Assembly: GCA_963714375.1 (NCBI GenBank)
Contig: CAVQOG010000001.1
Coordinates: forward strand, 186,001-250,000
Length of the DNA stretch: 64,000 nucleotides
DNA from: UBA5794 sp963714375
GTDB taxonomy: Bacteria; Actinomycetota; Acidimicrobiia; Spongiisociales; UBA5794
Reading direction: 5' to 3'
A model generated the notes under the pieces. It searched no databases. It was not told where the DNA came from and saw nothing but the letters and a program-made list of their open reading frames with translations. A program made the position numbers and the translations under genes. This document shows, piece after piece, positions 34,272-44,200 of the stretch (positions are counted from its first letter, which is position 1; every line of letters begins with the position of its first letter).

Positions 34272-36541
34272 CTGCCTTTGTCGATCGCAACAAGACGGCG
34301 GTCAACGTACTCATTCTGATCGTGACCGTTGTGGTCACATCGGCAATTCTTGTCCTCGGCTATCAGCAGGTGACCGAAGTCCCACTCGAGATCGCGGTTG
34401 GTAAGCCTTCGCCCGAAGTGTTCATTGCCGATCGGTCGACCTCCGAGTTCCCGGACGCTGAAAAGACTGAGGAAGCCAGAACGCTTGCGGAGATCAACGA
34501 GGAAGCTCCCTACACCATCAATCAGGCGACCTCCCAGAACGTCCTCACCGACATCGTCGTGTTCTTCTCCGATCTCGAAGAGGGGGCGTTCCTTCCTGCA
34601 CCCCCTCCAACGACAACAACGACCGTTGCCCCGACCACGACCGTTGCGGGCGAGACGACCACATCAACGTCGTCAACGACGACACTTCCTCCAACGACCA
34701 CCACAACGACCTTGCCGCGCCGTGGCGCTGAGGACCAGGTTTCACGGCTCATGGCGACACACGCCATTCTTACGGAACCAACGATCGCGCAGTTTGTCGG
34801 ACTCCACGACAAGGACCTCGACCGCGTCGCTGACGGTGGGACTTCTGTGTTCCCAGACATGCAGCGGACTGCGATCGGGTGGGCCACAACCGAACTCACG
34901 AACGGCATCAGGATTACTGACCTCAACACCGTACAGAGCAAGTACCTGTCCTCAGCAACGCGACCACCGATTTCGATCGTCGGGATTCCCGAAGAAGATG
35001 TACCGACGACAAGCGAGGCACTCGGATCGCTCGTAGCACGGCGTCTCCAAGCCAACGAGGTCGTCGACGATGCCCAGTGGGCCATCAACAAGGAGAACGC
35101 CAGAGAAGCAGTGCCGACACAAATGGTTTCTTTCTCCATTGGGGAAGTCATCGCAAACGAGGGGGATATCCTCACCACGGTTCAGGTCGCGGCGATCGAC
35201 GAGTTGAAGCTGTACGAGCCCGAGGTTCAAACCGGCGTGTCGCCGTGGGCGATGGTACTTGTCGCGATGATCAGCGTTCTTCTCGCCGCCTTCCTGTTGT
35301 GGCGCATCGCACCGAGCCATTTTGACCGACCCCGTGATGTGGCGCTCCTTGCAATCATCATTGCGCTTGCAGCGGTGGCCGCTCGAGTCCCTGAACTTGT
35401 TACCTCCGTAGAGAATCATCCGATTGGCTACATCGTGCCTGCTGTGGCGATCGGAGTGATGTCCGCCATCCTGTTCGATCAGCGAACCGCACTGCTCATC
35501 GCTCTCCCGATGGCTGGGTTTACGGCAATCGCTACGGGAGACATCGCTTTCACCGTCTATGCAGGTATCGCCGCTGTGGTCCCGGTTGGCTTTGTTTCGA
35601 GCGTCTCGACCCGCTCGCAGTTGAGGTTGTCGGTCCTCGGGTCCGCTGTGGTGGTTGCACCCCTTGCCGCCGGCCTTGAGCTTCTGTTTGTTGTGGGCGC
35701 AACAAGTAGCGACGCGTTCGAGGCGTTCGGATGGGCGCTCATCGGCGCAATCATCGGCGGCTTCCTCGGTCAGGGGCTGGTGTCGTTCCTCGAAACGGCA
35801 TTCGGTGTGACCACCACGATGTCGCTTCTCGATCTTCTCGATCGAAACCATCCTGCGCTTCAGGTGCTCGAGGAGAAGGCGCCAGGTACCTTCAACCACT
35901 CGATGCTGGTTGGTTCGCTCGCTGGCCGCGCAGCTCGAGCAATCGGAGCCGATCCACTTCTTGCTCAAGCCGCCGCGTGGTATCACGACCTTGGCAAGAC
36001 GGAAAACCCGCAGTACTTCGTCGAGAACCAACTCGGTTACAACCCACACGATGAAATGGATCCAGCAGATTCCGTCGCGATCATCCGAGAGCACGTTCCC
36101 GACGGTCTCGACCTTGCCAAGCAGTATCGAATTCCCGATGACGTTGCTGATGGAATTCGGATGCATCACGGAACGAGCCTCATCCGATACTTCTATCACA
36201 AGGCCCTCAAGCAGAATCCGGACATTGATCCCGAGATATTCCGACACCACGGTGAGAAGCCAACCCGGCGCGAGATGGCAATTGTCATGATTTCCGACGC
36301 AACCGAGGCTGCCGCTCGGGCATATGCACAGTCGGAGCAGCCAACCGAGATCGGGCTGGCGAAGCTCGTGGATTCCATCGTCTCGGAAAAGCTCGACGAC
36401 GGGCAGTTCGATAATTGCGCTTTGACGTTCGGTGAGTTGACCGTTATCAAGGCAGAGGTCGTTTCGGCTCTGGCTGGGTACTACCACGCTCGGGTGGAAT
36501 ACCCCGACTTCCCAACACCGGATGCCGTCCCCGCCACATGA
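34268..36541 (+). CDS. 7TMR-HD membrane phosphohydrolase (PgpH/YqfF-like)
   Basis: 757 residues. One N-terminal helix, a large extracytoplasmic 7TMR-HDED domain (about 40-320) interrupted by a Thr/Pro low-complexity run at about 113-155, seven membrane helices (about 325-510), and a cytoplasmic HD domain with HSMLVGSLAGRAARAIGADP, WYHDLGKTENPQYF, the metal-binding HDLG, and RMHHGTSLIRYFYHKAL. Proteins of this build (PgpH) hydrolyse cyclic-di-AMP to pApA. Fusion order phoH-yqfF-ybeY is classical in Gram-positives. Activity toward c-di-AMP is inferred from family. Confidence 0.9.
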   Translation: MTAFVDRNKTAVNVLILIVTVVVTSAILVLGYQQVTEVPLEIAVGKPSPEVFIADRSTSEFPDAEKTEEARTLAEINEEAPYTINQATSQNVLTDIVVFFSDLEEGAFLPAPPPTTTTTVAPTTTVAGETTTSTSSTTTLPPTTTTTTLPRRGAEDQVSRLMATHAILTEPTIAQFVGLHDKDLDRVADGGTSVFPDMQRTAIGWATTELTNGIRITDLNTVQSKYLSSATRPPISIVGIPEEDVPTTSEALGSLVARRLQANEVVDDAQWAINKENAREAVPTQMVSFSIGEVIANEGDILTTVQVAAIDELKLYEPEVQTGVSPWAMVLVAMISVLLAAFLLWRIAPSHFDRPRDVALLAIIIALAAVAARVPELVTSVENHPIGYIVPAVAIGVMSAILFDQRTALLIALPMAGFTAIATGDIAFTVYAGIAAVVPVGFVSSVSTRSQLRLSVLGSAVVVAPLAAGLELLFVVGATSSDAFEAFGWALIGAIIGGFLGQGLVSFLETAFGVTTTMSLLDLLDRNHPALQVLEEKAPGTFNHSMLVGSLAGRAARAIGADPLLAQAAAWYHDLGKTENPQYFVENQLGYNPHDEMDPADSVAIIREHVPDGLDLAKQYRIPDDVADGIRMHHGTSLIRYFYHKALKQNPDIDPEIFRHHGEKPTRREMAIVMISDATEAAARAYAQSEQPTEIGLAKLVDSIVSEKLDDGQFDNCALTFGELTVIKAEVVSALAGYYHARVEYPDFPTPDAVPAT

Positions 36542-36999
36542 CGATTACGGTTGTGGACGCCGGTCCCGAATTCGACGAAAGACTTCTCGCAGATTTCGCC
36601 CAGGCGGTCCTCGATGCCGAGGGGCTCGATCCTGACAGCTGTGTGTCGATCCGTTTCGTATCCAACGAGGCGATTGCAGAGCTCAATGAGGTACACATGG
36701 GCAAGGTCGGTCCTACGGACGTGCTCTCGTTTCCGATTGAGGACGCGGCCCCAGACGCGCCTCCGAGGCGACAAGTTGATGGCCCTCCCCTTGACCTTGG
36801 GGATATATTCATATCAACCAATGTCGTCAAAGAACACGCAAATGAATACGGCGTCGAGTTCTCAACCGAACTCCACCTGATGGTGTGCCATGGACTTCTC
36901 CATCTTCTCGGCTGGGATCACGAGACCGATGAGGCGACCGCACGTATGGAACAGCGCGAGGCCGAGCATCTCGCGGCAGTCGACATGGTGCGGCGCTGA
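36538..36999 (+). CDS. ybeY: Endoribonuclease YbeY
   Basis: 153 residues, starting within the previous gene's stop (ATGA). The zinc-binding motif H-x3-H-x5-H is visible in VCHGLLHLLGWDHETDEATA; GPTDVLSFPIED is the second family block. It acts in 16S rRNA 3'-end maturation and ribosome quality control. It shares one base with the following gene. Confidence 0.95.
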   Translation: MTITVVDAGPEFDERLLADFAQAVLDAEGLDPDSCVSIRFVSNEAIAELNEVHMGKVGPTDVLSFPIEDAAPDAPPRRQVDGPPLDLGDIFISTNVVKEHANEYGVEFSTELHLMVCHGLLHLLGWDHETDEATARMEQREAEHLAAVDMVRR

Positions 37000-38174
37000 T
37001 GTCTGATACAGGGATTCTTGCGGGCCTTGCGATTGCATTCTTGCTCGTTGTCGTGGCTGCGACGCTTCGGGCCGGTGGTGCGAGCCTTGTACGAACTGCA
37101 CGAGCAGACGCACTCAAGGCCGTTGCAGCGGATACGAAGGGTGCAGACAAGGTTGCCTCACTTCTTGACAACCGCAACCAGCTTCAACCGGCGCTTGGAA
37201 CCACGATCACTTTTCTGACCGTACTCGCCGTGATCCCGTTCACGTGGGCCATCACGGACACGGTCAGTGGGTGGGCTCTCGGTCTTTCTCTCCTTGGCAT
37301 GGCGGCAGCGCTCCTCATTGTCGTTGACATCCTTCCGCGTCGGCTGGGGCGACTCCGACCGGGCCGGCTTGCATATCGACTTTCAAGTGCCCTCACCATT
37401 GCGGTGTGGTTCGGTGAATTCGCGGGGGATCTGATCGCCGATGTCGACGAAGACGATGTGGTCGAGGACCAACAGGCGGCTGATGCCAAGGAGCGCGAGT
37501 TGATCCTCTCGGTTCTTGAGTTCACAGACACAATCGTCCGCGAAGTCATGGTGCCACGGCCCGACATGGTCACGATTTCTGGCGCGGCGTCAACAGACGA
37601 TGCCGTCGATCTCGTGCTCGAATCTGGTCGGTCCCGCATACCGGTGACAGGAGAAGGATTGGACCATGTTGTCGGGGTCCTGTATTCACGCGATCTTCTC
37701 GAGTTGTTCGACCGAGAGGCTGCGCCACGGCGCACCGACCAGGTGTGCCATGAACCCTATTTCGTTCCCGAGACAAAGCAGATCTCTGAACTCCTGCGCG
37801 AGATGCAGGCCAAACAACTGCACATGGCGATCGTCGTCGACGAATTCGGTGGAACTGCTGGCATCGTCACGATCGAGGACCTCGTCGAGGAGATTGTCGG
37901 TGAGATCGCAGACGAGTACGACGAAGAGGAGCCGATGGTTGTGGAGTTGGATGGCGATTTCATCGTCGACGCACGCCTTGGTGTTGATGCCCTCGCGGCC
38001 CTCGTTGGGACAGAGTTGCCTTCGGACGAGTGGGACACTGTTGGTGGACTGGTCCTCGAACTCGCTGGGCGAGTTCCTGAAGAAGGCGAGTCGTTTGATC
38101 ATGACGGGCTCAAGTTCACGCCGACGAGTGTGCAGGGGCGACGGGTTGCCAAGGTGCGAGTAGGTCGTCTGTGA
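36999..38174 (+). CDS. CNNM/CorC-type transporter-associated protein (hemolysin family)
   Basis: 391 residues. A DUF21/CNNM membrane domain with about three helices (1-140) is followed by paired CBS domains ([20 protein letters not shown] and [20 protein letters not shown]) and a C-terminal CorC_HlyC domain ([20 protein letters not shown]). Family members are involved in magnesium or cobalt efflux. Its place between ybeY and era is conserved in many bacteria. It overlaps era by four bases. Confidence 0.9.
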   Translation: MSDTGILAGLAIAFLLVVVAATLRAGGASLVRTARADALKAVAADTKGADKVASLLDNRNQLQPALGTTITFLTVLAVIPFTWAITDTVSGWALGLSLLGMAAALLIVVDILPRRLGRLRPGRLAYRLSSALTIAVWFGEFAGDLIADVDEDDVVEDQQAADAKERELILSVLEFTDTIVREVMVPRPDMVTISGAASTDDAVDLVLESGRSRIPVTGEGLDHVVGVLYSRDLLELFDREAAPRRTDQVCHEPYFVPETKQISELLREMQAKQLHMAIVVDEFGGTAGIVTIEDLVEEIVGEIADEYDEEEPMVVELDGDFIVDARLGVDALAALVGTELPSDEWDTVGGLVLELAGRVPEEGESFDHDGLKFTPTSVQGRRVAKVRVGRL

Positions 38175-39064
38175 CGGATCTTGGAGCAAGGTCAGGCTTT
38201 GTCTCGATCGTTGGCAGACCCAACGTCGGGAAGTCAACGCTTGTCAATGCACTGGTCGGGGAGAAGATCGCGATCACGTCGCCACGGCCCCAGACCACGC
38301 GCAACACAATCCGTGGAGTCCTGACGCTTCCCGACCGAGGCTCACAGATAGTGCTTGTCGATACTCCAGGTATCCACAAGCCGAAGACGGTTCTCGGCGA
38401 GAGACTCAACACACTCGTATATGGCTCGTTGGCTGAAGCCGATTGTGTCCTCTTCGTCGTCGATGCGTTGCAACCAATCGGTCCGGGGGATCGGCTGATT
38501 GCTGAACGGCTTCTTGCGGCAGGAACGCCGGTTGTACTGGCACTGAACAAGATTGACCGTGCGGATCGGGAGCAGATAGGCGAGCAACTGGCCGCCGCTG
38601 GAGAGTGGGACTTCGATGCATATGTTCCCATCTCTGCACTGAAGCATGACGGCATCGACATCGTCATTGACGAGCTCGACTCTCGCCTTGGCCCGGGTCC
38701 GTTCTTCTTTCCGGAGGATGCGGTGACCGATCAGCCAGATCGGCTCCTGGCTGCCGAGCTGATACGCGAGAAGTACCTCTCGCGCGTTCATGACGAGCTT
38801 CCCCATTCGCTTGCGGTTGTCGTTCACGAGATTGAGGAGCAGGACAACGGTGTGGTTCGAATCACAGCAACGGCGTATGTCGAGCGGGAATCCCAGAAGG
38901 GCATGGCCATTGGCAAGGGCGGTGTGATGGTTCGCGATGTCGGTAAGTCTGCGAGATACGACCTCGAGCGCCTCTTCGGAACCAAAGTATTCCTAGACCT
39001 CAACGTCAAGGTCGAAAAGGATTGGCAAGGCACCGAGGATTCCCTCACCCGCCTCGGTTTTTGA
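38171..39064 (+). CDS. era: GTPase Era
   Basis: 297 residues from GTG 38171. G1 GRPNVGKSTLVNAL, switch RPQTTRNTIRGVL, G3 DTPGIHKPKTVLGE, G4 NKID; the C-terminal KH domain has ESQKGMAIGKGGVMVRDVGK. Era binds 16S rRNA near its 3' end and guides 30S assembly with YbeY. Last gene of the operon, followed within 10 bases by a palindromic element. Confidence 0.97.
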   Translation: MTDLGARSGFVSIVGRPNVGKSTLVNALVGEKIAITSPRPQTTRNTIRGVLTLPDRGSQIVLVDTPGIHKPKTVLGERLNTLVYGSLAEADCVLFVVDALQPIGPGDRLIAERLLAAGTPVVLALNKIDRADREQIGEQLAAAGEWDFDAYVPISALKHDGIDIVIDELDSRLGPGPFFFPEDAVTDQPDRLLAAELIREKYLSRVHDELPHSLAVVVHEIEEQDNGVVRITATAYVERESQKGMAIGKGGVMVRDVGKSARYDLERLFGTKVFLDLNVKVEKDWQGTEDSLTRLGF

Positions 39065-39073
39065 GACCCAATC

Positions 39074-39098
39074 CCGTCCTCCCGCTTGCGGGGGGACG
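39074..39098. repeat. GC-rich palindrome after era
   Basis: CCGTCCTCCCGC-TT-GCGGGGGGACG, a long hairpin between convergent era and the pterin dehydratase gene; probably the terminator for era. Confidence 0.8.
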
Positions 39099-39108
39099 CT
39101 GAAGCTGT

Positions 39109-39390
39109 CTAGGTGGCGTAGATGATGTCGAATTGTGAGGCGAGTGTGGTGTCCATTGATGTCAATGCTGACTCCGAGTGGGTGGAGAGCGTCATCGTGA
39201 CCTTGTTCCAGCGGATGTCGATGTCAGGGTGATGGTCCGCCGCCTCGGCAGCAAACGCACATTCGGTGACGAAGGTAACTGCCGCGGGAAATCCTTCGAA
39301 CAAGAATGTGCGCGAGATCTCTTCTCCGTCCAGCTTCCACTCGGAGTGCTCTGCGAGAAAACCCGCTCGCTCAGATTCCGAGAGCCTCAT
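39109..39390 (-). CDS. Pterin-4a-carbinolamine dehydratase family protein
   Basis: 93 residues from ATG 39390 (frame open to 39405). The family motif is AADHHPDIDIRWNKVTMTLS (E/D-HHP-x6-Y/W-N-x-V), with the N-terminal W of EHSEWKLDGEEISRTFLFEG. It recycles tetrahydropterin cofactors in organisms with aromatic amino acid hydroxylases; in bacteria without them its role may be in molybdopterin or as a binding protein. Stand-alone on the minus strand between era and recO. Confidence 0.9.
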   Translation of the reverse strand: MRLSESERAGFLAEHSEWKLDGEEISRTFLFEGFPAAVTFVTECAFAAEAADHHPDIDIRWNKVTMTLSTHSESALTSMDTTLASQFDIIYAT

Positions 39391-39464
39391 CGGACCAGCA
39401 TACATCGGGTGCCCGTGATTCTCTGAAGCCGAGAGCTGTCGTCTGTAGGCCGTAAGCTCCCCAC

Positions 39465-40184
39465 ATGGCCATTCGATCAGACCAGGGCATCGTCCTGCGT
39501 GGGTACCCCTTCGGGGAATCGCACCGCGTCGTGGTCCTTCTGAGCCCGAATCACGGAAAGCTGCGCACCGTGGCGAAGGGGGTTCGCAAGACCAAGAGCC
39601 GATTCGGTGGCCGCCTTGAGCCGATGACCCATGTCGACATCGTGCTCTACGAAGGCAAGGAACTCGACACGATCACACAGGTGTCAGTCATCAACGGATT
39701 CCCGAATGTCCGCAACGATCTCGACCGGGTGCTTGCAGCGGGCACGATGATTGAAGTCGTGGACGCGGTCATTCAGGAGGACGATCCGTCGCTTCGCATG
39801 TTTCTCCTTCTCCAACGCGGACTCAGCGTCCTCGATGATGCGCCACCACATCCAGCGTTTGTTACATCGTTCCTGCTCAAGGCTGCCGACATTGTTGGCG
39901 TTGCTCCTGCGTTCGATACGTGTTCAGGATGCGGCAGAACAGACAACCTGCGACGCTTCAACTTCGCGGCCGGTGGATCCGTATGTGAGGAGTGCCGGTC
40001 GCCGGGGTCGTACTCGTTGCGGGCTGGCGTTGTCGAATACCTTGCCAGCGTGGCGGCTGCCGATATCACGGATCTTCCCGATACCGATGAGTCGATGAGC
40101 AAGGAGGCGCTTGGAATCACGAAACGCTTCATGGAATACCATCTCGAACGTCAACTCAAGACACTTGCATTCCCCCATGTCTGA
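39465..40184 (+). CDS. recO: DNA repair protein RecO
   Basis: 239 residues. N-terminal OB-fold (SDQGIVLRGYPFGESHRVVV, RTVAKGVRKTKSRFGGRLEP) and a C-terminal helical domain with a four-Cys zinc motif (FDTCSGCGRTDNL and SVCEECRSPG). It loads RecA onto SSB-coated DNA with RecR. It overlaps uppS by eight bases, the order usual in actinobacteria. Confidence 0.95.
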   Translation: MAIRSDQGIVLRGYPFGESHRVVVLLSPNHGKLRTVAKGVRKTKSRFGGRLEPMTHVDIVLYEGKELDTITQVSVINGFPNVRNDLDRVLAAGTMIEVVDAVIQEDDPSLRMFLLLQRGLSVLDDAPPHPAFVTSFLLKAADIVGVAPAFDTCSGCGRTDNLRRFNFAAGGSVCEECRSPGSYSLRAGVVEYLASVAAADITDLPDTDESMSKEALGITKRFMEYHLERQLKTLAFPHV

Positions 40185-40965
40185 TCAGAACCTGTCTGAC
40201 AAGCACTCGTCCGATGGGCCGAAGTCACAGCGGGACGTCCCGACGCATGTGGCGATCATCATGGATGGCAACGGACGGTGGGCAAACGCTCGCGGTCTGC
40301 ACCGCACCCAGGGCCACGCCAACGGTGAACCGGCGCTCTTCGACGTCGTGCACGGTGCGATCGACCTCGGAATCAAGTGGCTGACTGTCTACACCTTCTC
40401 CACGGAAAACTGGAGCAGGGACGCATATGAGGTCGAGTTCCTGATGCAATTCAACGTCGACCTTCTAGAACGCAGAAGGGACGAGCTCAACGAACTTGGG
40501 GTACGGGTGGTGTTTGCGGGTGACCGCACCGATGTTCGGATTCCACCGATCCTGCTCGACCGCATGCGATCAGCCGAGGAGCTCACCGCAAACAATGACA
40601 CCATGACAATGGTGTTCGCGTTCAACTACGGCGGCCGGGTCGAGATCATCGACGCGGTCAAGAAGATCACCGACGCGGTCTTGGAGGGAACGCTCACTCG
40701 AGACGAAATCACCGAAGAAGTGATCCGTCGGCACCTCTATGTGCCGGACATGCCGGACCCCGACCTCGTCATCCGTACGAGCGGCGAGCAGCGAACCTCG
40801 AACTTCCTCCTTTGGGGGGCCGCGTATTCCGAATACGTGTTCACCCCGGTGCTGTGGCCGGACTTCGACCGCCATGAACTTGCCAGGTGCGTTGCTGAAT
40901 ACCAGGGCAGGGAGCGTCGATTCGGGGGAGCCGAGGATGAGTCCTTGACGGGGGGCGGTGGGTAG
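40177..40965 (+). CDS. uppS: Isoprenyl (polyprenyl) diphosphate synthase
   Basis: 262 residues from ATG 40177. Cis-prenyltransferase that makes the lipid carrier for cell wall synthesis. The diphosphate-binding P-loop is [18 protein letters not shown]; other family blocks are [33 protein letters not shown] and [21 protein letters not shown]-terminal ADFxH-like [20 protein letters not shown]. Overlaps recO, likely co-transcribed. Confidence 0.95.
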   Translation: MSDQNLSDKHSSDGPKSQRDVPTHVAIIMDGNGRWANARGLHRTQGHANGEPALFDVVHGAIDLGIKWLTVYTFSTENWSRDAYEVEFLMQFNVDLLERRRDELNELGVRVVFAGDRTDVRIPPILLDRMRSAEELTANNDTMTMVFAFNYGGRVEIIDAVKKITDAVLEGTLTRDEITEEVIRRHLYVPDMPDPDLVIRTSGEQRTSNFLLWGAAYSEYVFTPVLWPDFDRHELARCVAEYQGRERRFGGAEDESLTGGGG

Positions 40966-41008
40966 CATCCGACCACTCGGCAGCCAGCCGAGTAGCAAAG
41001 GACGAGTC

Positions 41009-42316
41009 ATGCCAGCCGATTTCGATACCATCGTCAACCTCGCAAAGAAGCGAGGCTTCGTCTTCCAATCATCCGAAATCTATGGGGGCCTTCGAAGCGC
41101 CTATGACTATGGACCGCTCGGTGTCGAGTTGCTGCGAAATGTCAAGGATCAGTGGTGGCGCTCCATGGTGCAGATGCGTGACGATGTTGTCGGTATCGAT
41201 AGCGCCATCCTTCAATCACCCGAGGTGTGGATGGCCTCTGGCCACGTCGATTCCTTCTCAGACCCTCTCGTCGAGTGCAAGGAATGCAATTCCCGTCACC
41301 GCCTTGACAAACTGGTCGACGCCAACACCTGCCCGACCTGTGGTAGATCGGGGACATTCACCGAGCCCAAAGAGTTCAACCTCATGTTCAAGACCCATAT
41401 GGGTCCTGTCGAATCCGAGGAGAACCAGATCTGGTTGCGTCCCGAAACGGCACAAGGGATCTTCATCAACTTTGCGAATGTGCAGCGGACCGCACGCATG
41501 AAGCTCCCCTTCGGTATCGCCCAGATCGGCAAGTCGTTCCGCAACGAGATCACACCTGGCCAGTTCGTCTTCCGAACGCGGGAGTTCGAGCAGATGGAGA
41601 TGGAGTACTTCTGTCATCCGAATGATGCAGCGGCCAAGTTCCAGGAATGGATCGAGACACGGCAGGCCTGGTATCTCGATCTCGGGATGACACCCGGAAA
41701 CCTTCGTCTCAGAGAGCACGAAGCGGAGGAACTTGCCCACTATGCGGCCGGTACCTACGACGTGGAGTACCTCTTTCCGTGGGGCTGGGACGAACTTGAA
41801 GGGATCGCCAACCGGACAGACTTCGATCTCAAGGCCCACATCGAGCGATCCGGGGAGGATCTCACCTACTTCGATCAGGAGGCAAACGAGCGGTTTGTTC
41901 CCTTTGTCATCGAACCCGCGGGTGGCGCGACGCGCACCACATTCGCCTTCCTCATTGATGCGTACACCGAGGAGGAGGTCAACGGCGAGAGCAGGGTCGT
42001 CCTCAATCTCGATCCGCGCCTCTCCCCGGTGAAGGTCGCTGTCCTTCCGCTTTCCAAGAAGCCTGATCTCGTTGAGACGACGCAGAAGGTTGCCGATTCG
42101 ATCCGGGGGAGATGGCACATCGAAGTTGATGTGACGCAGAGTATTGGTCGCAGGTATCGCAGGCAGGATGAAATCGGAACTCCGTACTGCGTGACGGTCG
42201 ACTTCGACTCGCTTGAAGACGATCAAGTGACCGTGCGAGACCGTGACACGATGGCGCAGGACCGCATCCCGATCGCAAACCTCGAGACCTATCTGGCCGA
42301 TCGTCTACCCATGTGA
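41009..42316 (+). CDS. glyS: Glycyl-tRNA synthetase (dimeric type)
   Basis: 435 residues from ATG 41009 with AAAGGACGAG upstream. Class II synthetase of the homodimeric kind found in actinobacteria. Motif blocks are [20 protein letters not shown], the zinc-binding pairs [12 protein letters not shown] and [20 protein letters not shown] (motif 2 region), and the anticodon-binding domain [20 protein letters not shown]. Charges tRNA-Gly. Confidence 0.97.
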   Translation: MPADFDTIVNLAKKRGFVFQSSEIYGGLRSAYDYGPLGVELLRNVKDQWWRSMVQMRDDVVGIDSAILQSPEVWMASGHVDSFSDPLVECKECNSRHRLDKLVDANTCPTCGRSGTFTEPKEFNLMFKTHMGPVESEENQIWLRPETAQGIFINFANVQRTARMKLPFGIAQIGKSFRNEITPGQFVFRTREFEQMEMEYFCHPNDAAAKFQEWIETRQAWYLDLGMTPGNLRLREHEAEELAHYAAGTYDVEYLFPWGWDELEGIANRTDFDLKAHIERSGEDLTYFDQEANERFVPFVIEPAGGATRTTFAFLIDAYTEEEVNGESRVVLNLDPRLSPVKVAVLPLSKKPDLVETTQKVADSIRGRWHIEVDVTQSIGRRYRRQDEIGTPYCVTVDFDSLEDDQVTVRDRDTMAQDRIPIANLETYLADRLPM

Positions 42317-42370
42317 TCGCCCACGGCACTGTGTTTTCTGCTTTCTGAATCTTCGTCGGTTGCCGGTCGC

Positions 42371-42419
42371 CTGACTTCTGATGTCTGACGTCTGACGTCC
42401 GACGTCCGACGTCCGATGT
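42371..42419 (+). repeat. 7-bp tandem repeat array upstream of dnaG
   Basis: Seven units in a row: CTGACTT, CTGATGT, CTGACGT, CTGACGT, CCGACGT, CCGACGT, CCGATGT. It ends 11 bases before the dnaG start codon, so it contains the place where the ribosome binding site and leader should be. Longest heptamer island in the window. Confidence 0.92.
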
Positions 42420-42430
42420 ACTCTGACGAT

Positions 42431-44200
42431 ATGGCATATGCACGCGACGACATTGACCTTGTCAGGGACAAGACGGATCTGGTTGAGCTTGCCTCAGAGA
42501 TAACGAAGGTCAAGAAGTCCGGTCGTTCGACGATGGCGGTCTGCCCGTTTCATTCGGAGAAGACCCCATCACTTTCGATCGACGGCGCCCGCGGTTTGTA
42601 CTACTGCTTTGGGTGTGGCAAGAGTGGAGACATCTATCGATGGGTGCAAGAAACGCAGGCCGTCGACTTCGCCGGTGCTGTTGAGTTCCTGGCAAGGCGT
42701 GCCGGTGTCACGCTCAAGGTCGACCCAGAGGCGGCCAAACGGAGAAACCGTCGAGAACGCCTCGTCGAAGCAACGGGATTTGCCGTTTCGTTCTACGTAG
42801 ATCGATTGAAGTCGGCTTCCGACGCCGCCTCGGCACGAAGCTATCTCCGGGGGCGAGGGTACGACGGCGACGTCGTCGACCAATTCGGCATCGGGTACTC
42901 ACCAGACGAATGGGACCTGCTCGTGACCCACCTCCGAGACAGCGGTGTCAGGGAAGACACGATGATCACTGCTGGCCTGGCGATGAAGAGCCGTACGAAC
43001 AGCCTGATCGATCGGTTCCGCGGCAGGATAATGTTCCCTGTCTACGACCTGCGGGGTGACGCCGTTGGGTTTGGTGCGCGCATCCTTGACGGCGATGGCC
43101 CCAAGTACCTCAACAGCGCAGAGTCGCCGATCTATCACAAGTCGCGGCTGTTGTACGGGCTCAACTGGGCGAAATCTGAGGTGGTCAGACGCGGGGAATC
43201 GGTGGTTGTCGAGGGCTACACCGACGTGATCGCAATGCACATGGCTGGCCTCCCCATTGCGGTTGCGACATGCGGAACAGCGCTTGTCGAGGGTCACCTC
43301 GATCTGCTTCGCAGGTTTTCGGAACGAGTCGTGCTGGCATTTGATGCCGACGAGGCAGGTGTCGGTGCGGCACTCAGAGGGTTCGAGCGGTCAGTCCCGG
43401 GCGATCTTGACCTGCGGGTTGCCATGCTGCCCGATGGCAAGGATCCCGCAGATGTGGTCGCCGATGGAGGAGTCGAGGCTCTTGACGCGGCGATCAGAGA
43501 CTCGATTCCGTTGCTCGTGGTTCGTATCGACAGCGAGTTGAGCCAGCACAACCTCTCGGAACCCGAGGCGAGGACGCGAGCGGTGCGGGCGGTGGCGGCC
43601 GTCATTGCGCTCCATCCTGATCCGGTTGCCAGACACGAGTACGCCGTGATGGTGAGCCGAAGGACCGGCGTCGAAACTCGGCTGATTGAACAGGCAATCA
43701 GCTCGGTACCGAAGGGCTCAAGGTCCGGCGTCCGACCTCCGACGTCCGACGTCCGACCACCGGAGGAACGGACCGCGACCTATCCAACGGAGGTCGAGTT
43801 GCTTCGGTCCCTGCTCGCCAACGATGAGCGGCTTGCCGATGTCGAAGTGTCTGATGAGCTGTTCGCCAATGCTTCAACGCTTGAGGCCTACAGGATGATC
43901 AAGAAGATGATCGCCGGTCTTGGACCCGGCGAAACACCCGACCTCGGTACCGCGATCGGATCCGACGAGTCAGAAGCCGCGGGTTTCCTTCGCAAGATTG
44001 CGCTCGACGACAAGCTGCTTGCCGACCCAGCAGAGCTCGTGTCTTGGCTACAGGTGAGCGATGTTGAGACGGAAATCGGTCAGATTCGGACATCACTCCA
44101 GCAAATGGACAAAGACGCCGATGCACAGGGGTATTCGGAACTCTGGGCGCGCCTGATAGCGTTGGAACAGAGTCGAAGGTCCCTCAGGAGCATAGATTGA
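42431..44200 (+). CDS. dnaG: DNA primase
   Basis: 589 residues from ATG 42431. The CHC2 zinc ribbon is [25 protein letters not shown]; the TOPRIM domain has [13 protein letters not shown] and [17 protein letters not shown]; the catalytic N-terminal domain includes [13 protein letters not shown] and [20 protein letters not shown]. It primes Okazaki fragments. Between the TOPRIM core and the C-terminal helicase-binding domain, a 7-bp repeat array (43724-43758) encodes a Pro/Arg linker, [14 protein letters not shown]. It overlaps rpoD by four bases, the classical dnaG-rpoD operon. Confidence 0.96.
   Translation: MAYARDDIDLVRDKTDLVELASEITKVKKSGRSTMAVCPFHSEKTPSLSIDGARGLYYCFGCGKSGDIYRWVQETQAVDFAGAVEFLARRAGVTLKVDPEAAKRRNRRERLVEATGFAVSFYVDRLKSASDAASARSYLRGRGYDGDVVDQFGIGYSPDEWDLLVTHLRDSGVREDTMITAGLAMKSRTNSLIDRFRGRIMFPVYDLRGDAVGFGARILDGDGPKYLNSAESPIYHKSRLLYGLNWAKSEVVRRGESVVVEGYTDVIAMHMAGLPIAVATCGTALVEGHLDLLRRFSERVVLAFDADEAGVGAALRGFERSVPGDLDLRVAMLPDGKDPADVVADGGVEALDAAIRDSIPLLVVRIDSELSQHNLSEPEARTRAVRAVAAVIALHPDPVARHEYAVMVSRRTGVETRLIEQAISSVPKGSRSGVRPPTSDVRPPEERTATYPTEVELLRSLLANDERLADVEVSDELFANASTLEAYRMIKKMIAGLGPGETPDLGTAIGSDESEAAGFLRKIALDDKLLADPAELVSWLQVSDVETEIGQIRTSLQQMDKDADAQGYSELWARLIALEQSRRSLRSID
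43724..43758 (+). repeat. 7-bp tandem repeat array inside dnaG
   Basis: Five units: GTCCGGC, GTCCGAC, CTCCGAC, GTCCGAC, GTCCGAC. Translated in frame as part of the linker [14 protein letters not shown]. Same heptamer family as the array just before dnaG. Confidence 0.92.

Noticed and set aside
34952..36487. 511-codon open frame on the minus strand
   Set aside because: Entirely antisense to the PgpH-like gene; composition rich in Arg, Asp and His with no motif.
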